Shown: piece after piece, positions 44,048-52,372 of the stretch
How the letters are laid out: each line of letters begins with the position of its first letter
Position numbering within the stretch: position 1 is the first letter of the stretch
Assembly: GCA_007859745.1 (NCBI GenBank)
Contig: SMLU01000005.1
Coordinates: 1 to 64,000, forward strand
Length of the DNA: 64,000 nt
Direction: 5' to 3'
Source: Phycisphaerae bacterium RAS1
Lineage (GTDB): Bacteria > Planctomycetota > Phycisphaerae > UBA1845 > Fen-1342
Notes under the pieces: generated by a model
What the model was told of the DNA's origin: nothing
Databases searched by the model: none
Seen by the model: the letters and a program-made list of their open reading frames with translations, nothing else
Translations under genes and position numbers: made by a program

Positions 44048-45148
44048 GTGCATACTCAAAGCGACGCCATTCGCACGTTGCGGGCGCCGCCCGACCGCGT
44101 GCAGAGCGTGCTCGACAGTCTCGATGAGCACTCGCGCAACGCGCAGACCGTCAGCGTCCGCCGCGCCGAACGCTATCACTACCGCGTCAACGCCCTGACG
44201 GTCGAGTTTCTGGAACCGAACGGCGGCTGGGCGACGCATCACGTGCCGACCCGGAATATCGGGCGGCACGGCCTGGGCCTTCTGGCCGGCCACTTCATTT
44301 ATCCGAACACCCGCTGCCGCGTGAACCTGGTCACGCTGCACAACCACGTCGAGCAGGTGGCGGGCTCCGTGCGCCGCTGCCGGTACCTGGTCGGAACCGC
44401 CAATATCTACGAGGTCGGGATCAAGTTCGACAAACCCATCGACGTGCTCATGTTTCATCGCAACGCACTGCGCCTGCGGATCATGATCGTCGACGACGAC
44501 CCGGCCATGTGCCGGCTGCTGGCTCAGCTCCTGAAGGTCCGCAACGCCGATACGCTGATCGAGTCCAGCCCCAAAGCGGCGGTGGACACCGCACTGCAGA
44601 CGCCGCTGGACGTCCTGCTGATGGACGTGCACATGCCGGAGATGGACGGCTGCGAGGCGGTTCAGCGGCTGCGCGAAGGCGGCTACGTGCGTCCCGTGGT
44701 CGCCGTGACCGGCGCGACCGACGACGACCTCACCCAGCGCTGCCTGTTGGCGGGTTTCAATGCCGTTCTGCACAAGCCGGTGACGCGCGACAGCCTGATG
44801 GAGACCATCAACCTGGTGTGCGAGAACCCCATCGTCAGCTCGCTCGTCCAGGAGACCAACATGCGCGAGCACATCGACGCATTCGTGCGCGAGCTGAACA
44901 ATCGCGTGCGCCAGATCGGGGACGCCTTCCGAGTGAGCAACTTCGACGGGCTGCGCCTGCTGCTCGAGCAGCTTCGCGGCGAGGCCGGGGCCTACGGATT
45001 CGACGTGATTACGAGCGCGGCGGATGCCGCGTTGCGGGCGCTTCAATCGGAGGCTCCACCGCAGGAAATGCGGCGCTACCTGAACGAGCTGGATCGCCTG
45101 TGCCTCGCGGCGCGTCCCGTGTCAGTCGTCTGCGAGCAGGACGGCTGA
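44048..45148 (+). CDS. PilZ-receiver protein with degenerate HPt-like end
   Basis: 366 residues from GTG 44048. PilZ domain (about 38-138): Arg cluster RRAERYHYRVNALTVEF and TRNIGRHGLGLL, matching the RxxxR and (D/N)xSxxG c-di-GMP motifs. Receiver domain (about 146-262): RIMIVDDDPAMCRLL, phosphoacceptor Asp in DVLLMDVHMPEMDG, Lys in VLHKPVT. C-terminal helices (275-366) carry LLEQLRGEAGAYGFD, like the HPt motif HxLKGxxxxxG but with Glu where His should be. It follows tadC by 22 nt, so probably couples c-di-GMP and phosphorelay signals to the Tad pilus (inference). Confidence 0.82.
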   Translation: MHTQSDAIRTLRAPPDRVQSVLDSLDEHSRNAQTVSVRRAERYHYRVNALTVEFLEPNGGWATHHVPTRNIGRHGLGLLAGHFIYPNTRCRVNLVTLHNHVEQVAGSVRRCRYLVGTANIYEVGIKFDKPIDVLMFHRNALRLRIMIVDDDPAMCRLLAQLLKVRNADTLIESSPKAAVDTALQTPLDVLLMDVHMPEMDGCEAVQRLREGGYVRPVVAVTGATDDDLTQRCLLAGFNAVLHKPVTRDSLMETINLVCENPIVSSLVQETNMREHIDAFVRELNNRVRQIGDAFRVSNFDGLRLLLEQLRGEAGAYGFDVITSAADAALRALQSEAPPQEMRRYLNELDRLCLAARPVSVVCEQDG

Positions 45149-45218
45149 GCGGTGCGCTCATCGATGGGATTGCGCTTCGTGAGATGCCGCCGTCGATCCG
45201 CGGCGCGTTTCCAGGTGA

Positions 45219-46610
45219 TCACAGGCGAAGCCGCTTCCAGCCGCCCTGAAGAAACCGCCCCCCGCCCAGCAGCAGCTTGGCGACGTTGTCGCTCCACATC
45301 CCGCACCACGCCCCGATCAGCCCGCCGCCCAGCGCGATGCCGCCCAGCCACGCGCCCGGGACACGCAGCGCCAGCCCGCCGATCAGCGAGAAAACCAGCG
45401 TGGCGCGCGTGTCTCCCGCGCCGCGGAGCACGCCGATGTACACGATCGCCGCGCCAAGCACCGGCTGAGCGAACGCGATCAATCGAAACGCCGGCGCGCC
45501 GACCGCGATGACCGCCGGGTCGTCGCTCATCATGCGGTAGATCGGCTCGGCCAGCAGGTAGAACCCGACGCCGACGGCGGTTGTGAGCGCCGCCCCCTGT
45601 ATCGCCGCCAGGTGTCCGGCGCGCGCGGCGCGCCGTGGATCGCGGGCGCCCAGCGCCTGGCCGACCAGCGTCGCCCCGGCCGTCGCCCACGCCAGCGCCG
45701 GAAGATACGAAATCGCCTCCATCCGCATCGCGATCATGTGCGCGGCGTAGTTCGCTGTTCCGGCGTCGCCGGCCGCCGTCCGCGCGATGATCGCGACGAA
45801 CGCCAGTTGCGCGACAGCCATGACCGCCGCATCTGCCGCGGCCGGCAGACCGATCCGCAGCATGCGGGCAATCGTCAGCCAATCGGGCCGCAGCAGCCGG
45901 CGCTCGATGCGCAGCGCACCCAGCCCGCGCAGCAGCACCACCGCCATGAGCAGGCCTCCCAGGCTGCGGGCGGCAACGGTGCCGATCGCGATGCCATAGA
46001 CGCCCAGCCGCGGACCGAACCAGCCGAAGACCAGTCCGCTGGAGAGACCGGCATTGACGGCGCTGACGAGGGTCATGACCAGCATCGGCGTGCGCGTGTC
46101 GCCGGCGGCGCGCACGGCCGCACCTCCGACCAGCGTGAGGCTGGCGAGAATGTATCCGAACGAATCAATGCGCAGGAAGTCGCGGCACATCACCTCTGCG
46201 GTCGCCGTCCGCGTCAGCGTGTGGGCGAAGAACGGCGCGCAGCCCCAGGCGCCGGCGGCCACCAGCACGCCGACGATCAGCGCCATCAGCATGGCCTGGT
46301 TGAGCAGGCGACCGGCCTGAGCCTCATCGCGCGCCCCGACGGCGCGGCTGACGAGCGCCGCCGCGCCGGTGCTGACCAGGAAAAAGCCCAGCGTTACAAA
46401 CCAGCCGACATAGGCGCCCGTCCCCACGGCTGCGGTGGCGTCCTTACTGAGCGTCCCCGCCAGGTAGACGTCGACAAAGCCAACCAGGAAGTTCACGACC
46501 TGCTCGCCCAGCATCGGCAAGGCCAGGAGCAGAATCTGCCAGGAAAGAGCGGCTTGCAGAGGTTTCGCGGTGTTAATCCTGTCAGTTCCCGTTTCGCATC
46601 CGGGGAGCAT
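45219..46610 (-). CDS. MATE-family efflux transporter
   Basis: 463 residues, twelve predicted helices. MATE features: SWQILLLALPMLGEQVVNFL at the start, VGTGAYVGWFVTLGFFLVST, and the second half beginning RMLRIGLPAAADAAVMAVAQ, with LVGQALGARDPRRAARAGH as the mirrored loop. Exports drugs or other cations with H+ or Na+; substrate unknown. The ATG start lies inside the palindromic repeat at 46602-46651, so a lost upstream start is possible. Confidence 0.88.
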   Translation of the reverse strand: MLPGCETGTDRINTAKPLQAALSWQILLLALPMLGEQVVNFLVGFVDVYLAGTLSKDATAAVGTGAYVGWFVTLGFFLVSTGAAALVSRAVGARDEAQAGRLLNQAMLMALIVGVLVAAGAWGCAPFFAHTLTRTATAEVMCRDFLRIDSFGYILASLTLVGGAAVRAAGDTRTPMLVMTLVSAVNAGLSSGLVFGWFGPRLGVYGIAIGTVAARSLGGLLMAVVLLRGLGALRIERRLLRPDWLTIARMLRIGLPAAADAAVMAVAQLAFVAIIARTAAGDAGTANYAAHMIAMRMEAISYLPALAWATAGATLVGQALGARDPRRAARAGHLAAIQGAALTTAVGVGFYLLAEPIYRMMSDDPAVIAVGAPAFRLIAFAQPVLGAAIVYIGVLRGAGDTRATLVFSLIGGLALRVPGAWLGGIALGGGLIGAWCGMWSDNVAKLLLGGGRFLQGGWKRLRL

Positions 46611-46651
46611 CGGCGCCCCGCCGGCGGATCAGTGAGACGCCGATGCTCCCC
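46602..46651. repeat. GGGGAGCATCGGCG inverted repeat
   Basis: GGGGAGCATCGGCG (46602-46615) and its perfect reverse complement (46638-46651) lie between the MATE gene and the thioredoxin-fold/TPR gene; same family as 25598-25683. Confidence 0.65.
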
Positions 46652-46702
46652 GCGCGTCGTGCTTTGATCGGGACACGGCCAGGCGGCAGGTCGTTGGCCG
46701 AA

Positions 46703-47965
46703 TCAGCCGTTTTTCTTGTCTTGTTTGGCCGACTCGTCGCCGTTGCTCTTGGGCTTGGTTTCTTTCTTACCGGCGTCGGCGGTCTTGGGCAGCTTGGCCG
46801 CCGCCTTCTTGGCCTTGTCTGCGGCGGCCGTGCCGGCGTGCTGTTTCTGCACCTTGTCGTACCACTCGCGCGCCTGGTCGTAGAGCTCCACCTTGGCGAA
46901 GCGGTCGCCGATCTCGAGCCAGCGGTCGGCCTCCTGCTCGCTGCGGCGCTTGGCGATAATCGTCTTGACGCTCGCGTCGGCGTTGATCTTGTCGATCTGC
47001 TTCTGCGCGTCGGCGGCCGCCTTGCTTTCCGGGTAGCGCTCGATCGTCTGCTTGAACGTGTCAACCGCCTCGACGTACTGCTTGTTGGCGATCAGGTCGG
47101 CGGCTTCCTCGTTGCGCATCTCACCGCGGACGTTGTCCGTGGCCTTGCGCACCAGCGCCTTGTGCTCACGGTTGGATTGCAGCTTCGCCAGCTCCGTCTC
47201 GGCCTCGCGCGCGGCGTCCTTCGCTCCGAAACGAACCGCGATGTCCGCCAGCACGGCGATGGCCTGGTCAATTTTCTTCTCTTCAATCAGCTTCCTGGCT
47301 TCCTCGATACGCTGCTTGGCGCCTTCCTCGGCTTTCTGGGCCAGCGCGGTCGCATCGCTGCCGCCCGCCGCGCCTCCGCCGGTCGAGGCCACGGACGCAA
47401 CCTGCGACGCCAGCGTGTAGGCCTTGCCGAACTGCTTTTCGGCCATCAGCTTGTTGGCCTTCGCCAGCCGGGCCTTGAGCGACTCCGGATCGGCGCCGAT
47501 GGGCGGCGTCTTGCGAATCTGGTCCTTGACGCGCTCCTCCAGCTCACCCGGATGCCCGCGCCAACGCAGAACGCCCTTGGTGTCGACCACGTAAGCCCGA
47601 GGGTAGGAACTGATCTGGAAAAAGTCCTCCGCGTCGGCCCCCGCCACATACGAAAACTCGAACTCCTTCGCCTTGGCGAACTTCTCGACCGCGTCCGGCT
47701 TTTCCGGGCTGATGGCGATGACGTGCACGCCCGGCATCTTGGCGACCTTCTTCACTTCGGCGACAACGTCCGCCGATCCTGCGTCCGTCGACTTGAAGAA
47801 GAACAGCACCAGGATCCGCCCGCGGCCCTCGGCGATCGCAAACTCCTTTTCGCCGTTCTTGACGTCGGTCAATTTGTACTCGGGTAGCGGCTCGTCAACG
47901 ATTTGCGCCGTAGACGGGCTGACCAGCAGAAACGTCGCAAAAAGCAGCAGCGCGGGACGCAACAT
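46703..47965 (-). CDS. Exported thioredoxin-fold protein without CxxC, with TPR-type helical C-terminus
   Basis: 420 residues from ATG 47965, with GGGAGGT upstream. Signal: PALLLFATFLLVSPSTAQ. The thioredoxin-like domain (about 30-160) has RILVLFFFKSTDAGSADVV where TlpA/ResA has WCxxC, so both catalytic Cys are gone, while the cis-Pro type loop (SYPRAYVVD) remains. Helical tetratricopeptide-like repeats follow (KQYVEAVDTFKQTIERYPES, EWYDKVQKQHAGTAAADKA) and a Lys-rich tail. A binding protein rather than a reductase is likely. Confidence 0.75.
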   Translation of the reverse strand: MLRPALLLFATFLLVSPSTAQIVDEPLPEYKLTDVKNGEKEFAIAEGRGRILVLFFFKSTDAGSADVVAEVKKVAKMPGVHVIAISPEKPDAVEKFAKAKEFEFSYVAGADAEDFFQISSYPRAYVVDTKGVLRWRGHPGELEERVKDQIRKTPPIGADPESLKARLAKANKLMAEKQFGKAYTLASQVASVASTGGGAAGGSDATALAQKAEEGAKQRIEEARKLIEEKKIDQAIAVLADIAVRFGAKDAAREAETELAKLQSNREHKALVRKATDNVRGEMRNEEAADLIANKQYVEAVDTFKQTIERYPESKAAADAQKQIDKINADASVKTIIAKRRSEQEADRWLEIGDRFAKVELYDQAREWYDKVQKQHAGTAAADKAKKAAAKLPKTADAGKKETKPKSNGDESAKQDKKNG

Positions 47966-48120
47966 GGGCGACCTCCCGAAAGCAGCCGGCCGGGCAAGCT
48001 CGCACCTCGGCCGAGAATTCCACGCTGAGTATATTTCACCTCTCCGCCGCACGCCATGCTATGACGCATCTCGCGAAACCGCTCATCCTCGTCAGGCGGT
48101 GATCGGGGGGCGACCAGAGA

Positions 48121-48275
48121 TTCGGCCGGCGTGGCGGGCGTATCTGTCCGAACCCGCCGCGCCAAGCGGGGGGTTGACGTTCGAAACCATGCGGCGCCAC
48201 ACAGGCCGGGAGCGTCGACCCGCCGCTTGGCGCGGCGGGTTCGGAAAAACGCTACGCCGGCGGCGCCTGGCAAGA
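48121..48275. repeat. Paired-inverted-repeat element, copy D
   Basis: Outer flank GTGGCGGGCGTATCTGTCCG (48131 on), arm 1 48147-48173 (with GCGGGGGGTT in place of GCGGCGGGTT), spacer with GCGCCACACAGGCCGGGAGC, arm 2 48217-48245, then AAAAACGCTACGCCGGCGGC. Reverse orientation. The gene-free stretch 47966-48320 holds nothing else recognisable. Confidence 0.78.
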
Positions 48276-48320
48276 ATGTCGGCGGGGTTCAGCCCGTCCG
48301 ACCCTCCACGCCCCTCCCTG

Positions 48321-50093
48321 CTACGCCATGCTCAGCACGCGGCGTTGGGCGCATGCCTCGCGCAGCGCTGGAAAGACGAACCGCTCCGCCACCGCGTCCC
48401 ACGACATCTTCTTCGCCAGCTCGTAGCCTGAGCGAATCAGCTTGCCGCGCTGCTCGTCGCTGGTCGGCAGCCGCGCGAGCAGCCCCTCGGCGATTTTCGG
48501 CGCCAGTTCCCGTTCGAGCTTCCGTCGCGCGGGCGCGTCGATGCGGATCGCTTCCTGTACGCTCTCAATCGCCAGGCCGTTGTGCAGATAATCCGCCAGG
48601 AGCACGTTGGCCACCGGCTTCTCGCCCACCACCCGCGCCAAAAAACCCGCGCAGCCGCAGGACGTGCTGACCACGCACACGCTGCCGAACGTCAGCGGCT
48701 CCAGCGGCGAGATGCCGAAGGGTTCGTAAAGGCTCAAGCCGAACTCCGCGTCGGAACCACGGCGGAAATCCTGGAATTCGACCTCCGGCGGAACGCGCAG
48801 GCCGCAGGTGTCGCGACTGAAGCCCCACTGGTTGATGAAGATCACCTTGACGTTGCGGGCGCGGGTGTTGAAGACCTCGACCTGCCGGAAAAAGTCGGTT
48901 TCACCCGCGGTCAGGTCGGGCAGGCCCTCGCGGTGGGCCAGCGGCCAGTCGTATTCCTCTTCCATTCGCCGGATGTCTTCGGGGCTGCGGCGCGGCAACT
49001 CGGTCGAAAGCACCAGCAGCACGGCGGACTGCCCGCGCTGGCCCAGAAGAGGATCCAAGGCCGCGAGTACGTCCAGATCGCGCCACAGCGCTTTGCTGCG
49101 GACGAAGCGCGTGACGTGCGTAAACGTGTAGTCCGGCCGCCAACCGAGCAGGCTTTCGGCGTAGTTTTGAAGATGCTCGCGCGACGTGTGTTTTTCTTCG
49201 ACGGTGATCTTCCCCGCCGGCACGCCGTTAAACGCCAGCGCGACCTGGGCAGAGTCAAACTTGCGGCCGAAAAACTCAAGCTCACGCGCCACCAGATGTC
49301 CGACCGCCAGCGTGCGGTCGCAGAAGGATGCGGCCTCGACGACCGCGTGCTTGAAATAGTCGTGCTGCGGGCCGAAGACCTGCTCCAGGTACAGGCCGTT
49401 GGCGCGGGCCAGCTCCATGGCGCGATAGAACATCACATCGTGCCCCGGCGCGGCCTCGACAATCCGCCGCACCGGCGCCACCTCGTGGGCGTGAAACAGG
49501 CTGCGCCAGGCGCGCGGCTCCTGCATCGTCAGCGTCAGGGCCGTGGGAACGCCCATGAACTCGTGCGCCAGCACCGCGGCCGGCTCGCCCGCGCTGCTCA
49601 GCCGCATCGCCCGCAGCGCCGCCGCGGCCGGGCCGGCGAGCTGCACGTATTGCTCAAATTCCCAGATATGTTCGTAGCGATTCGACGAAAGGCCGTAGCG
49701 CTCCCAAAGCTGCCCCTTGACGTAGTTCAGCGGACCGGAGTGGATGCCGCGCAGGTCGACCAGCAGCACTTCGCACATCGACCGCCGCGCCGACGGCACG
49801 TCCTCAATCGGCTTGCGGCCGTAAACCAGCCGGACGTTCCAGTCGCTCTCGATGCGGCGGAAGGCGTCGGCGTAGGGGCTGCCGTAGATCTGATCGAGCG
49901 GCGAATATTCAACGATGGCGCCCGCGCCGAGACGGCTGGGCTTTTCCGGATAGAAGAGCGGGCAGACGAGGACAGTGCGCCCGACCTGGTCACGATACGG
50001 GCGGCTGTTGATCAGTCCCTCGAGAACGGTGCCGATGCCGCCGACCTTGTAGACGGCTTCGTGCGTGACGTGGATCACGTTCAGCAGCGGCAT
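48321..50093 (-). CDS. Glycogen/starch synthase-like glycosyltransferase (GT5-type fold)
   Basis: 590 residues. N-terminal THEAVYKVGGIGTVLEGLIN corresponds to the KxGGL ADP-glucose-binding loop; C-terminal SLYEPFGISPLEPLTFGSVC with VVSTSCGCAGF is the GT-B EPFG...EALxxG region. Longer than bacterial GlgA (about 480), with inserted middle segments, so a GSY-like or trehalose-type transferase is possible. Likely makes storage alpha-glucan; donor nucleotide not determinable. Confidence 0.72.
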   Translation of the reverse strand: MPLLNVIHVTHEAVYKVGGIGTVLEGLINSRPYRDQVGRTVLVCPLFYPEKPSRLGAGAIVEYSPLDQIYGSPYADAFRRIESDWNVRLVYGRKPIEDVPSARRSMCEVLLVDLRGIHSGPLNYVKGQLWERYGLSSNRYEHIWEFEQYVQLAGPAAAALRAMRLSSAGEPAAVLAHEFMGVPTALTLTMQEPRAWRSLFHAHEVAPVRRIVEAAPGHDVMFYRAMELARANGLYLEQVFGPQHDYFKHAVVEAASFCDRTLAVGHLVARELEFFGRKFDSAQVALAFNGVPAGKITVEEKHTSREHLQNYAESLLGWRPDYTFTHVTRFVRSKALWRDLDVLAALDPLLGQRGQSAVLLVLSTELPRRSPEDIRRMEEEYDWPLAHREGLPDLTAGETDFFRQVEVFNTRARNVKVIFINQWGFSRDTCGLRVPPEVEFQDFRRGSDAEFGLSLYEPFGISPLEPLTFGSVCVVSTSCGCAGFLARVVGEKPVANVLLADYLHNGLAIESVQEAIRIDAPARRKLERELAPKIAEGLLARLPTSDEQRGKLIRSGYELAKKMSWDAVAERFVFPALREACAQRRVLSMA

Positions 50094-50139
50094 CCCAGCG
50101 CGTGCCTCTCTCTGATTCAGGCCTTTGGCCCGATATACG

Positions 50140-50225
50140 ATCCGAGCCGCGACCGTGAGGGAGCGGTTCGCGGCGAGCAGGCGGCCACCGCTTCCTTACG
50201 CTCCCTCACCGGTCGCGGCTCGGAA
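50140..50225. repeat. CCGAGCCGCGACCGTGAGGG inverted repeat
   Basis: CCGAGCCGCGACCGTGAGGG (50142 on) mirrored by CCTCACCGGTCGCGGCTCGG (to 50223), with internal GAGCGGTTCGCGGC / CCGCTTCCTTACGCTCC. Lies between rpsT and the glycosyltransferase start. A half-copy precedes the amylase (31373). Confidence 0.65.
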
Positions 50226-50252
50226 AAAGCGGCATCCGTGCGAAACGCAACG

Positions 50253-50525
50253 CTAGCCCTTGGCCTTCAGCGCGTTGAGCTTCCGCGTCAGGCGGCTTTT
50301 GCGCCGCGCTGCGGCGTTGGGGTGCAGCGTGCCGCGGCTGGCTTCGCGATCGAGCGTGCGGACGGCGTCCTTAAGCGCCTTCTCGGCGTCGGCGGCGCTG
50401 CCGTGGGCCAGCACGTCGCGTGCGCCTTTGACCTTGCCCTTGAGTACGCTGACGCGCGCCCGGTTGCGCTGCCGCCGCGTGTCGTTCTGACGAACTCTCT
50501 TGCGGGACGAAATCGAATGTGCCAC
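50253..50525 (-). CDS. rpsT: 30S ribosomal protein S20
   Basis: 90 residues. Starts MAHSISSRKRVRQNDTRRQR, then helical ADAEKALKDAVRTLDREAS and GTLHPNAAARRKSRLTRKLN, the conserved S20 C-terminal motif. Binds 16S rRNA early in 30S assembly. Monocistronic by appearance, with the repeat at 50140 after it. Confidence 0.96.
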   Translation of the reverse strand: MAHSISSRKRVRQNDTRRQRNRARVSVLKGKVKGARDVLAHGSAADAEKALKDAVRTLDREASRGTLHPNAAARRKSRLTRKLNALKAKG

Positions 50526-50558
50526 AGATGCTCCTTGCTTACCTGATGAAATCGAGTC

Positions 50559-52016
50559 TTAGCCCAGTGCTTCGGATCGTTTGCGGACCTCGCCGTTGCG
50601 ATAGTTGTAGTCGATAAGCAGCAATCGCCCGTAGACCGCCTTGGCGTCGTCGTTCTTGCCATTGGCCTCGTGCGCGCGGCCCAGCCAGTAGAGCAGTTGC
50701 TTGGTCGTCTCGTCCGTCAGCTCGTAGGACGCCAGCGCGTCGGCGAGCACCTCCGTCGCCGGCGAGAACTGCTTCTTCTCGAAGAACGCGCAGCCCATCA
50801 GCAACTGGCAGCGCACCCGATACTTCGGCTCCGCCTGGGCCGCCTGAAGGATGGGGATGGTCTCGTCGAACTGGCCCATCGAGAACAAGACCTGTCCGAG
50901 GCGATACTTCAGGCGCAGGTCGGTCGGATACTGCGCGACGCGCTCGCGGATGATCTCGTGCTCGGCGTGAAGGTAGTCGTGGCTGGCGGCCTTCAGTGAC
51001 GCACGGTCGGCGTCCGCCCCGCCGGCTGCGGCCTTTTCCTTCAGCGCGCTGATGCGGCGTTTCATCTGCCGCAAGCGGATGTCGTCGGCCTTGAGCTTGA
51101 AGCTGTAGTTCCGCGTCTGCTCGAACGTGCGCATCAGCACGTCGACGGCCAGGTTCTCTTCCTCGTCGCGCTCCGACTTGAGCAGCGCGTCCGTATAAGC
51201 GTTGATCTTCCCCGGCACCGTTGGATTGGCTTCGTATTCCTTGCGGGCGGTCTCGACCAGCGTCGCGTAGGTGCTCTCGCCCTGCTTGACGCGCTCGGCG
51301 TCGTGAAGCTGCCGCTGTGAGTCGCCGTCCTGAAGAGATTCGCGGAACGTGTCGTCCTTGTCGTACTTGCCGCGCGAGATCGTCAGCTTGCCCGACAGGT
51401 CGCGCTGCTCATTGCGCAGGTCCTCGTCGCCCGGCGTGCGCGCCACCTGAAAGTCGATCGATTGCACCGCCTGCTCGAGCAGCCAGGTCTTGAGGTCCGG
51501 CCGGCCGGTCGCGTCGGCCTTGTCCGCCGCCAGGATCAGGCACTCGCGAAACGCCTTGAACCGGCTGCGGTCCGGCTTCTTGTCTTTCTTCATCGAGGAC
51601 AGCGCCAGCGGCGCGACCCACTTGGTCGTCTCGACGTACCCGCCCTTGGCCGCGTTGCGCAGCAGCGCGTCGATGAACTTGGCTTGATCCGGGTCCATCG
51701 ACAGCAACTGCTCAGCGTTGAGCATCGCCTGCTTGGCGTCCTTGCCGCTGGTGGGCTTGCGGAAGGAGTCCATCATGCCCGGCTTCTTGCCGCCGGCCTG
51801 CATCCTCTGCACGGCCAGCGACCGGAGCGGCATGTGCGCCTCTTCCACGGCTTCGGGCCAGGTGGACAGACCGGTGATGTAGCACTCGATGGCGTAGTCG
51901 TATTCGCGGCGCTCGCGGCAGTCCATCGCCTTCTTGAACCACTGCCGCGCCTTGGACTTGTCCCCCTCCGAAAAGGTTCCGGCGCCTTCGGGTTGTGGTG
52001 TTGTCTTCTCGGCCAC
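50559..52016 (-). CDS. TPR protein
   Basis: 485 residues from GTG 52016, with GAGGT nine bases upstream. Repeated helix pairs: AMDCRERREYDYAIECYITG, QYPTDLRLKYRLGQVLFSMG, YRVRCQLLMGCAFFEKKQFS, TKQLLYWLGRAHEANGKNDD. The middle is a long charged helix region with KLKADDIRLRQMKRRISALKE. No signal peptide, so cytoplasmic; a scaffold role is inferred. Ends 33 nt before rpsT starts. Confidence 0.8.
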   Translation of the reverse strand: MAEKTTPQPEGAGTFSEGDKSKARQWFKKAMDCRERREYDYAIECYITGLSTWPEAVEEAHMPLRSLAVQRMQAGGKKPGMMDSFRKPTSGKDAKQAMLNAEQLLSMDPDQAKFIDALLRNAAKGGYVETTKWVAPLALSSMKKDKKPDRSRFKAFRECLILAADKADATGRPDLKTWLLEQAVQSIDFQVARTPGDEDLRNEQRDLSGKLTISRGKYDKDDTFRESLQDGDSQRQLHDAERVKQGESTYATLVETARKEYEANPTVPGKINAYTDALLKSERDEEENLAVDVLMRTFEQTRNYSFKLKADDIRLRQMKRRISALKEKAAAGGADADRASLKAASHDYLHAEHEIIRERVAQYPTDLRLKYRLGQVLFSMGQFDETIPILQAAQAEPKYRVRCQLLMGCAFFEKKQFSPATEVLADALASYELTDETTKQLLYWLGRAHEANGKNDDAKAVYGRLLLIDYNYRNGEVRKRSEALG

Positions 52017-52224
52017 GCCGTACCTCTGCCGCACCGCGCCCCGCGGGCGCCTTGGATCCCAGAAAGCAGCGGCGCCCGTCGCCCCATGACTCGACGCGCG
52101 CAAACCCTGCCGCCGACGCACGATCCGACGCCGACAGACTCGAATCCATATTTATAACGAGTTCCGCGCCCGGCGAAAAGGGGCGGCGGCGGAGAGGGCA
52201 AAGGTGATTGGGCGGGCGTGACCG

Positions 52225-52360
52225 AAATTCTCGGCGGACGCCGCCCGGCGAGCCGTTTTTCCGAACCCGCCGCGCCAAGCGGCGGGGTGACGATCGTACG
52301 CTAGCGACGCCCGATGGCCTCTGGACGTCGACCCGCCGCTTAGCGCGGCGGGTTCGGAAA
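52225..52360. repeat. Paired-inverted-repeat element, copy E
   Basis: GGACGCCGCCCGGCGAGCCG (52236 on), arm 1 52260-52286, spacer GACGATCGTACGCTAGCGAC, arm 2 52328-52358 (with TTAGCG for TTGGCG). Forward orientation, in the divergent gap before the GH20-like gene. The rest of 52017-52372 shows no gene. Confidence 0.78.
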
Positions 52361-52372
52361 ATCCCTCATATC

